Source: an uncultured Bacillaceae bacterium (GTDB taxonomy: Bacteria > Bacillota > Bacilli > Bacillales > Caldibacillaceae). Taken from it: a stretch of 19,923 bases of DNA. The notes beneath the pieces were generated by a model. That model saw only the letters and a program-made list of their open reading frames with translations. It had not been told where the DNA came from and did not search any database. The position numbers and the translations under genes were made by a program. This document shows, in pieces, positions 14,546-19,923 of this stretch (within the stretch, counting starts at the first letter, position 1; each line of letters begins with the position of its first letter). Location: the NCBI GenBank assembly GCA_937983015.1, contig CALKAK010000033.1, positions 1 through 19,923 of the forward strand, read 5' to 3'.

Positions 14546-16345
14546 TTAAAGAGATCTCCTTAATTCGATAATTTCACGTGCTATGGCTTTGACCTTTTCA
14601 AAATCACGGGCGGCCTCCGCCTCTTTTCCTTCTTTTTCCTTTTCTTTAATCAGCAATAGTATTCTTTGACGATCCATTTGTTTGAGATAATCGGCTAGTT
14701 CACGATCGGATAATTCCTCAGAAACGTCCATCATCCCGATCTCCGCAGTAATTTTACGCAACTCTTCATCTTTTAAGAACTCGAGAAATTGTCGTAAATC
14801 CGCTTCATGGCCTTCTTCATAAAATGCATAAAGATAGGTGACGATCGCCTGGTGACTGTCCACATTGAAGGAACGGTCACCAAGTTTTTCCTGGATTCTT
14901 CTGGCATTTTGTACACTTTTTAACATATGGGCAATTAAGATGCGTTCAGCGTTATAATATGCACGCGGTAATTTTTTATCCTGATACGAGATATTCTTTT
15001 CAACAAGAGATATGGGTGCTTCTCTTCTTTTTTTCTGTTTATATGCCAGTTGCCTTTCCTGGGCTTTTAACGCATCCAGGGATAGGGAAAACCTTTCGGC
15101 GAGCTGCCGCAAGTACATATCCTTTTCGATCATATTGGTCAGTTTACTGATTTCCAAAAGTACCTGTTCAATATAGGCTAAACGGTCTCCCTCATGTTGC
15201 AAGTTTTTTCCTTGTTGGTAATATTCGAATTTAAAGGACATGAGTGTCCTGCTCTGGTCGATGACTTCGCTGCGAAATAATTCCGGACCTCGTTTTTGAA
15301 TATATTCATCCGGGTCTTTCGCGTCATAAAGCGGTGCGACCTCGACTCGGCATCCGGCTTGTTCTAAAAGTTCCCCTGCACGCATGACCGCTTCTTTCCC
15401 AGCGTGATCATTATCAAAACATAAAATAACACGATCGGCATGGCGTTTGATGATATGAACATGTTCATCGGTTAATGCCGTGCCCATCGTCCCGACTCCA
15501 TAATCGACACCCGCTCGATACGCGGCGATCGTATCGGCGAAACCTTCAAATATAACGATCGTTTTTCGCTTACGGATATGCGGTCGGGCATTATGGAAAT
15601 TATAGAGCAATCGGTTTTTTTGAAAAATCAAGGTTTCCGGACTGTTCAGGTATTTCGGTTCGTCCGCATCGTTTAGCACACGCCCTGAAAAAGCGACCGT
15701 ATTTCCTTTATGGTCAAATATGGGAAAGATGATACGATCACGGAAACGATCAAAATATTCTTCCCGGTGTTCGCTTTTAATCACTAACCCGGATCTTTCT
15801 AGGAGGTCATCGGAAAAACCCCTTGTTTTCAAAAATCGATAATCGAAATCCCATTTATCGAGGGCGTAACCGATCTGGAATAACTCGATTGTTTCTGACG
15901 TGAATCCCCTGTCGTATAAGTATTCCAGGGCTCGCTGCCCTTCCTTCGTGTGGATCAATAAGTGATGGTATAATTTCCTTAACAATTCATGGGCTTGTAT
16001 CATTTGATCGGCAAATCGTTGCTGCGGTGAGCGTTGCTTAGCGAGAGTGATATCGAGGGGGATACCGGCTTTATCGGCAAGTCGAGCCACCGCTTCTTGA
16101 AAGGGGATGCCTTCGATTTCCATTAAAAAGGAAAATACATTGCCTCCCACACCGCAACCAAAACAATAAAAAATCTGTTTTTCCGGTGAAACTGAAAAGG
16201 AGGGTGTATTTTCACCATGAAAGGGACATAATCCGAATAAATTACGTCCTTTTTTCTCTAGCTGTACATATTCACTAACGATATCCACGATATCGGTAGC
16301 GTTTAAGACTTCTTGGATTTTTTCTTCGGGGATCCGTTCTACCAA
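14546..16345 (-). CDS. dnaG: DNA primase
   Basis: A 599-residue primase that makes RNA primers at the replication fork. The N-terminal CHC2 zinc ribbon has C40, H43, C61 and C64 (LCPFHG, YCFGCGVGGN). The TOPRIM catalytic core carries E267 (FEGFAD) and the D311-N-D313 pair (CFDNDHAG). The C-terminal helical domain (about 440-599) should bind the replicative helicase. Start: the frame opens at ATG 16366, but TTG 16345, 7 bases after AAGGGGG, gives the conserved start VERIPEEKIQ with no extra residues. It is first in the dnaG-sigA operon, behind a TATAAT promoter candidate with a dyad on its -35. Confidence 0.97.
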   Translation of the reverse strand: MVERIPEEKIQEVLNATDIVDIVSEYVQLEKKGRNLFGLCPFHGENTPSFSVSPEKQIFYCFGCGVGGNVFSFLMEIEGIPFQEAVARLADKAGIPLDITLAKQRSPQQRFADQMIQAHELLRKLYHHLLIHTKEGQRALEYLYDRGFTSETIELFQIGYALDKWDFDYRFLKTRGFSDDLLERSGLVIKSEHREEYFDRFRDRIIFPIFDHKGNTVAFSGRVLNDADEPKYLNSPETLIFQKNRLLYNFHNARPHIRKRKTIVIFEGFADTIAAYRAGVDYGVGTMGTALTDEHVHIIKRHADRVILCFDNDHAGKEAVMRAGELLEQAGCRVEVAPLYDAKDPDEYIQKRGPELFRSEVIDQSRTLMSFKFEYYQQGKNLQHEGDRLAYIEQVLLEISKLTNMIEKDMYLRQLAERFSLSLDALKAQERQLAYKQKKRREAPISLVEKNISYQDKKLPRAYYNAERILIAHMLKSVQNARRIQEKLGDRSFNVDSHQAIVTYLYAFYEEGHEADLRQFLEFLKDEELRKITAEIGMMDVSEELSDRELADYLKQMDRQRILLLIKEKEKEGKEAEAARDFEKVKAIAREIIELRRSL

Positions 16346-16383
16346 GAGAACACCCCCTTCAATCATGTACGTTTCTCAGCAAA

Positions 16384-16412
16384 ATTATACAATCCTCCCA
16401 TTTTTTAACAGA
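16384..16412 (-). promoter_or_regulatory. Candidate sigma-A promoter of dnaG-sigA
   Basis: Perfect -10 TATAAT (16384-16389), 17-base spacer, and weak -35 TCTGTT (16407-16412). The predicted start near 16377 leaves about 32 bases to the TTG start. An inverted repeat at 16406-16420 overlaps the -35. Confidence 0.5.
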
Positions 16413-16420
16413 TCCTGTTA
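16406..16420. repeat. Short inverted repeat on the dnaG -35 element
   Basis: TAACAG (16406-16411), three bases, then CTGTTA (16415-16420). No T-run follows on either strand, so it is more operator-like than terminator-like. It does not match LexA, Zur, Fur or cre consensus sequences that I know. Confidence 0.35.
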
Positions 16421-16640
16421 GGATTCGACAAAAACTTATCTTTTTTTGCTTTTTTCTATTATATTCTTCTACACATATTTTTATTTTCCTTCTTTAAAAA
16501 CGGTTTTTCCTATCAATAATTTACTGAACTTGCTCACTACTATTTTATTCTTTAAAATATCGATCTAAACCTGAAATATATTTTTTCATGCAAATTTATA
16601 TTATAGAACAACTTCCTACATATTTCCAGTGTTAAAATCA

Positions 16641-16668
16641 AAAAAAGCACATAATTATGTGCTTTTTT
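16641..16668. terminator. Bidirectional terminator at the end of yqfL
   Basis: A perfectly self-complementary 28-base block: six A, then a stem with arms GCACATAA/TTATGTGC, then six T. It reads as a terminator on both strands. It starts at the yqfL stop codon (shared bases 16667-16668), so termination begins immediately after translation ends. Confidence 0.85.
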
Positions 16669-17482
16669 ATAAAATATGCGAATTGATAATTTCATTCGCC
16701 GTCTCTTCAATCGCTTTATTGGTGACGTCAATCACCCGGCAGCCGATTTTCGCCGCGATGCGATCGAAATATGCGAGTTCCTCTTTAATGCGATCGATAT
16801 TCGCATAGTGTGCTTTTCCATTGAGTCCGAGAGCGATCAACCGCTCCTTGCGAATCTCCGTTAATTTTTCCGGGCTAATTCTAAGGCCGATGCATTTCCT
16901 CGGTGAAACGAGAAACAATTCTTCTGGCGGATCGACTTCCGGTACAATCGGAACATTGGCTACCTTGTAACGTTTTAATGCCAAGTACTGGGATAGCGGT
17001 GTTTTCGATGTACGTGAGACACCAATCAAAACGATATCCGCTTTCAAAATCCCGCGCGGATCTTTACCGTCGTCATATTTTACAGCAAATTCAATGGCTT
17101 CAATTTTTTTGAAATAATCCTCGTCTAGTTTACGGACAAGCCCCGGCTCGTTACGTGCAGGAATGCCCGAGACTTCAGCAAATTTTTCAATAAGTGGCCC
17201 AATGATATCAAAACAAGGAATTTGTTCTTCCCGGGCCCGTTTTTGTAAGTACTGACGCATTTCCGGTTTCACAAGGGTAAAAACGATAAATCCCCCATTT
17301 ATTTTAGCGAGGGAGATGACCTCCTCGATCGTTTCTAAATCCTCCACGTACGGAATGCGATACAGATTAATATTGGAACCGTTAAATTGACTGAGTGCCG
17401 CTTTCGTAACCAACTCAACAGTTTCTCCAACAGAATCGGAAACAAGGTAGATTGGCGGTCGTAACGGTGACAAACGGTCCAC
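16667..17482 (-). CDS. yqfL: Pyruvate, phosphate dikinase regulatory protein homologue YqfL (PSRP, DUF299)
   Basis: A 271-residue bifunctional kinase/pyrophosphorylase family member that switches a PEP-forming enzyme on and off by threonine phosphorylation. The conserved N-terminal VSDSVGETVE (14-23), the P-loop GVSRTSKTP (154-162), and the following YLALKRYKVANVPIVPEVDPPEELF block are typical. Length matches B. subtilis YqfL (~270). Start is uncertain: GTG 17482 has AGGGG 5 bases upstream, while TTG 17473 lies 8 bases after AAGGAG, which itself overlaps the GTG. It begins 8 bases after the ccpN stop, so the pair is an operon; in B. subtilis this pair controls gluconeogenic flux. No ppdK gene is in the window. 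Confidence 0.95.
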   Translation of the reverse strand: MDRLSPLRPPIYLVSDSVGETVELVTKAALSQFNGSNINLYRIPYVEDLETIEEVISLAKINGGFIVFTLVKPEMRQYLQKRAREEQIPCFDIIGPLIEKFAEVSGIPARNEPGLVRKLDEDYFKKIEAIEFAVKYDDGKDPRGILKADIVLIGVSRTSKTPLSQYLALKRYKVANVPIVPEVDPPEELFLVSPRKCIGLRISPEKLTEIRKERLIALGLNGKAHYANIDRIKEELAYFDRIAAKIGCRVIDVTNKAIEETANEIINSHIL

Positions 17483-17490
17483 TCCTTCCC

Positions 17491-18123
17491 CTAATCTTTC
17501 TTGAACAAACTGACGAATGCTTTCGTGATATTGGTTTTTGTGATACGGCCGATGACCTCATAACCACCATTTTTCTCTTTCACCACTGGTAGCGCATCGA
17601 TTTCCCTTTCGATCATCAGTTCAGCGACATCGATCAATAAATCATCCTTCTTACAAACGGTGATATTAGGCATTCGTGTCATGATAATATTGACGGGAAT
17701 CGAGTTTAAATGGGCATTACCGATACTTGCTCTGAGTAAATCTTTGCGGGAGACAACGCCGGCTAATAATTGATGATCATCGACTACGAATAAGGTCCCA
17801 ACATCTTCTAAAAACATTGTAACAATCGCGTCATATACAGAAATATGCTCGTTGACGACAACGGGAATCGATTGAAATTCATGAACTTTAATTTTCGAAA
17901 TCGATTCAGAAAGAATTTGCGTTGGACTTTTTCCGGTATAAAAATAGCCGACGCGAGGACGGGCATCGAGAAATCCCGCCATCGTTAAAATGGCCAGATC
18001 CGGTCGTAATGTTGCCCTCGTTAAATTCAATTTTTCCGCGATCTTTTCACCGGTGATTGGTCCTTCTTCTTTGACAATTTCTAAAATTTGTCTTTGACGT
18101 TTATTTAATTCGATTGTACTCAC
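17491..18123 (-). CDS. ccpN: CcpN transcriptional repressor (HTH plus CBS pair)
   Basis: A 210-residue repressor of gluconeogenic genes (gapB and pckA in B. subtilis). The N-terminal winged HTH (about 5-60: QRQILEIVKEEGPITGEKIAEKL, then LTRATLRPDLAILTMAGFL) is followed by two CBS domains (about 80-205; GTLFVVDD, GVVSRKDLLRASIG, IMTRMPNITV, IDALPVV) that bind nucleotides. Start: two adjacent GTG codons (18126, 18123) are possible; the second gives MSTIELNKRQ, which matches my recollection of the family. The only ribosome-like sequence, TTAGGTGG, overlaps these codons, so initiation is unusual. A candidate promoter lies at 18170-18198. It is cotranscribed with yqfL. Confidence 0.93.
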   Translation of the reverse strand: MSTIELNKRQRQILEIVKEEGPITGEKIAEKLNLTRATLRPDLAILTMAGFLDARPRVGYFYTGKSPTQILSESISKIKVHEFQSIPVVVNEHISVYDAIVTMFLEDVGTLFVVDDHQLLAGVVSRKDLLRASIGNAHLNSIPVNIIMTRMPNITVCKKDDLLIDVAELMIEREIDALPVVKEKNGGYEVIGRITKTNITKAFVSLFKKD

Positions 18124-18169
18124 CACCTAACGGCACATAAATTCAAAAATTCGAGCGCATCCTGATTGA

Positions 18170-18198
18170 ATATTTTAACGGAAATTGAATTAAGACAA
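18170..18198 (-). promoter_or_regulatory. Candidate promoter of ccpN-yqfL
   Basis: TTGTCT (18193-18198), 17-base spacer, AAATAT (18170-18175). An overlapping TAAAAT at 18172-18177 is a better -10 but leaves a 15-base spacer. Moderate match only. Confidence 0.35.
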
Positions 18199-18274
18199 AA
18201 GAAACAGTGAACAAGTAATTTTTAAGAAAAGTAGTTTCCATGTATAATCCGGCACAAGTTGGTGCAGGTCCTCG

Positions 18275-19030
18275 TTATTCTTCTCGTAGTGACAGATCGG
18301 CCAGTTGCTTTAAAAACCGTTTCGTTTTTAAGTAAATTCCCGAGTACTCCTCATAATATGTCGATATGCAGAGCTCAAGCTCCTTTTTTGTCTTTTCCTT
18401 CACATTAATCGAGCCAATTTTCGTTATATCTATGAGAGAAAAAAGTCGCAACAATTTTATTGTTGCCTGGGAAACACTGAGGTGATGGGGATCATGGTGG
18501 GAACATAGTTGGCATAAAAATCCGCCTTCTTTAACAGAAAAAACAAAAGGACCCGTAAGCTGGCCACATAAAGTACAACCTGTAAAATTCGGCTTCAAGC
18601 CGAGCACCGGAAGCATCTTTACTTCAAAAATGTTTTTGATGATATCAGGATCATATCCATCATTGAAATATCGTAAAGTTTGAAGAAAAAGTTCAAATAA
18701 AAAAGGATTCCGAACCCTCTCCTCTGTCCCCTTATCCAGCAGTTCTGCCACAAATGACGCATAACTGGTCAAAACCAAATCTTCTTTGATATGCCGGAAA
18801 TGTTCGATACTCTCGCCTTGCTGCAAGGTGCCGAGCCCAGAGCCGAAATAACAAACAAAAAAACCATATGTAAAAGGCTGTGACAGGGAGACGAACCGAT
18901 TTTTCGGTTTTTTGGCCCCCCGTGCCACAGCACCGACTTTTCCCATTTCCCGGGAATAAATCGTCAATATTTTATTGGCTTCACCGTAATCCGTCGTTTT
19001 GATCACGATTCCTTCGATTTTTTTTAACAA
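18275..19030 (-). CDS. recO: DNA repair protein RecO
   Basis: A 251-residue recombination mediator that loads RecA in the RecFOR pathway. The N-terminal OB fold (about 1-80) shows the family phrases EGIVIKTTDYGEANKIL, GKVGAVARGAKKPKNRF and LQQGESIEHF. The C-terminal helical domain contains a CxxC-CxxC zinc site: C152, C155, C173 and C176. Start: TTG at 19030, 8 bases after GGAGG, giving MLKKIEGIVIKT. It overlaps the end of yqzL by 7 bases. No strong terminator follows before ccpN, so transcripts may continue. glyQ and glyS, which follow recO in B. subtilis, are absent. Confidence 0.95.
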   Translation of the reverse strand: MLKKIEGIVIKTTDYGEANKILTIYSREMGKVGAVARGAKKPKNRFVSLSQPFTYGFFVCYFGSGLGTLQQGESIEHFRHIKEDLVLTSYASFVAELLDKGTEERVRNPFLFELFLQTLRYFNDGYDPDIIKNIFEVKMLPVLGLKPNFTGCTLCGQLTGPFVFSVKEGGFLCQLCSHHDPHHLSVSQATIKLLRLFSLIDITKIGSINVKEKTKKELELCISTYYEEYSGIYLKTKRFLKQLADLSLREE

Positions 19031-19200
19031 TAGAGACGCCTCCGATACGGGGAAAACCTAGTCATGGTTCCATCGACATTCGCTAGTCGTTCATCTTCGT
19101 TTTCAGGTGTTTCTTCCATTTCCTTTTCGATCTCTTTATAAAGTAAGTACGTATCGATGTTCCCGGTTTCGCTAAAAACCTTCCAGGTAAACTGTAGCAT
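19024..19200 (-). CDS. yqzL: Small protein YqzL
   Basis: A 58-residue protein beginning MLQFTWKVFSETGNIDTYLLYKEIE, the recognisable YqzL-family opening. An acidic middle (MEETPENEDE) and a basic end (RFSPYRRRLYC) follow. Function unknown. Start ATG 19200 has AGGTGGGG about 6 bases upstream; an in-frame start at 19212 adds four residues and is less likely. It lies between era and recO and overlaps recO by 7 bases, the conserved era-yqzL-recO arrangement. It is slightly longer than the B. subtilis homologue (about 47 residues as I recall), the excess being the C-terminal tail. Confidence 0.85.
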   Translation of the reverse strand: MLQFTWKVFSETGNIDTYLLYKEIEKEMEETPENEDERLANVDGTMTRFSPYRRRLYC

Positions 19201-19316
19201 GGAATTCCCCACCTTTCAATTAAATTAACTAGCGATGCCGTGATCGTATTCTTATTTTTTCCGTTACCTTGTGATTCATGTTGTGAAAAATTTCCGCTTT
19301 CGATCAACCTGATTTA

Positions 19317-19870
19317 TTAATATTCATCTTCCCGATAACCAAATTCTCGAATCAGACTCGCTTTATCTCGCCAATCTTTTTGCACTTTTACCCAAAGTTC
19401 CAGAAATACTTTGGAACCGAGTAAAAGTTCGATTTCCACACGAGCCAGTTTACCGATTTCTTTCAGCATACGACCTTGTTTACCAATAATGATCCCTTTT
19501 TGCGAAGGCCGTTCGACGATGATTGTCGCCATCACATGTACGGTGCCGCTTTCCATTGTAGTTATTTTATCGATCACGACTGCGACAGAGTGGGGAATTT
19601 CTTCTCGTGTCAAATGGAGGATCTTTTCCCGTATCAATTCCGCGATAATGAAGCGTTCTGGATGGTCGGTAATCTGTTCATCCGGATAATACTTTGGGCC
19701 TTCCGGCAAATACTCTTTGATGACCTCAACCAAACGTTCGGTATTATTCCCTTTTAACGCAGAAACCGGGACGATTTCCGCAAAAGGATATTTATCTTTG
19801 TATTCATCGATGATGATGAGCAGGTCATCGGGATGAACAAGATCGATTTTATTGATTACGAGAAATACTT
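19317..19870 (-). CDS. era: GTPase Era, C-terminal part only
   Basis: Ribosome-assembly GTPase that binds the 3' end of 16S rRNA. About 183 residues are present: the last part of the G domain with the G4 motif NKID (VFLVINKIDLVHPDD) and the G5-like VSALKGNN, then the C-terminal KH domain (KGIIIGKQGRMLKEIGKLAR) ending in FGYREDEY. B. subtilis Era is about 301 residues, so G1-G3 are missing. The Era reading frame loses its homology upstream of about base 19868 and meets an in-frame TGA at 19908-19910; the adjoining bases belong to another gene. This is a broken junction rather than a normal start or window edge. It is followed by yqzL-recO. Confidence 0.93.
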
Positions 19871-19923
19871 GCCGAACAATTGACCGGCCCGCACATTGCT
19901 GGTGGCGTCAAAGCCGGCGATAT
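19871..19923 (-). CDS. pncB: Fragment of nicotinate phosphoribosyltransferase joined to era
   Basis: The last 53 bases, in a different frame from Era, encode IAGFDATSNVRAGQLFG on the minus strand. I recognise this as the highly conserved (I)GGFDATSNVRAGxxFG segment of nicotinate phosphoribosyltransferase (NAD salvage), which normally continues into IPVSGTHAH. Here it breaks after FG and runs into era. No start, stop or ribosome site is present. A contig-end chimera is the likeliest explanation; a real rearrangement is the alternative. Confidence 0.78.

Larger units (their letters stand above)
16346..16640. other. AT-rich intergenic region upstream of dnaG
   Basis: About 300 very AT-rich bases between the dnaG start and the yqfL terminator. 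It holds the dnaG promoter candidate and dyad (16384-16420) and a second TATAAT on the minus strand (16458-16463) without a clear -35. No ORF with a ribosome site and no recognised RNA gene. rpsU, which precedes dnaG in some bacteria, is not here. Confidence 0.6.

Noticed and set aside
18243..18248. TATAAT on the plus strand
   Set aside because: No acceptable -35 and it would only drive antisense transcription into recO.
18252..18265. GCAC/GTGC mini-hairpin after recO
   Set aside because: Only a 4-bp continuous stem and no T-run; too weak for a terminator or T-box remnant.
1..19923. Mobile elements, CRISPR arrays, tRNA/rRNA genes, riboswitches, toxin-antitoxin or defence systems
   Set aside because: None recognised: no spaced repeats, no transposase or integrase motifs, and every long ORF is either a core gene or a shadow of one.

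Overview
The window reads as a chromosomal core segment of a low-to-moderate GC Bacillota, family Bacillaceae. From memory, the gene set and order track the Bacillus subtilis era-yqzL-recO-ccpN-yqfL-dnaG-sigA-cccA-trmK-yqfO-yqfQ-cshB-nfo-yqfT-zur-yqfZ-sodA-yqgE-pbpA neighbourhood. Strong GGAGG-type ribosome sites, several TTG/GTG starts and compact intrinsic terminators fit this. The genus cannot be fixed from this sequence. I see no tRNA, rRNA, CRISPR array, insertion sequence, prophage or defence island, and no new multi-gene system.

Layout, left to right (nearly all genes are on the minus strand, so transcription runs right to left). 1-1910: class B penicillin-binding protein PbpA, cut by the left edge. 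2078-3298: YqgE-type MFS transporter. 3398-4006: Mn superoxide dismutase, with a candidate cre-controlled upstream promoter. 4438-4758 (+): small LysM protein YqfZ. 4800-5159: small two-helix membrane protein. 5268-7288: zinc-uptake operon znuC-znuB-zur behind a sigma-A promoter with a convincing Zur box. 7448-7702 (+): YqfT/DUF2624. 7759-9979: cshB-nfo. 10119-10748 (+): YqfQ/VrrA-like protein. 10814-12623: trmK-yqfO. 12752-13108: cytochrome c550. 13414-16345: dnaG-sigA. 16667-18123: ccpN-yqfL. 18275-19870: era-yqzL-recO.

The genes cover cell-wall elongation, redox and zinc homeostasis, RNA remodelling, base-excision repair, tRNA modification, replication priming, housekeeping transcription, carbon-flow control (CcpN with the PPDK regulator YqfL) and ribosome assembly (Era). 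The zinc operon is the clearest regulatory circuit: Zur would repress its own gene and the transporter together.

The most notable observation is at the right edge. The last ~53 bases do not encode Era. On the minus strand they encode a recognisable nicotinate phosphoribosyltransferase fragment, joined abruptly to the middle of era; this looks like a chimeric contig end. Relative to B. subtilis, glyQ-glyS, ispH and ispG are missing from their usual positions. Other leads are a 10-bp dyad burying the ribosome site of the MFS gene, a cre-like site just downstream of a possible sodA promoter, a dyad on the putative dnaG -35 element, and a 52-codon orphan ORF between cccA and sigA.
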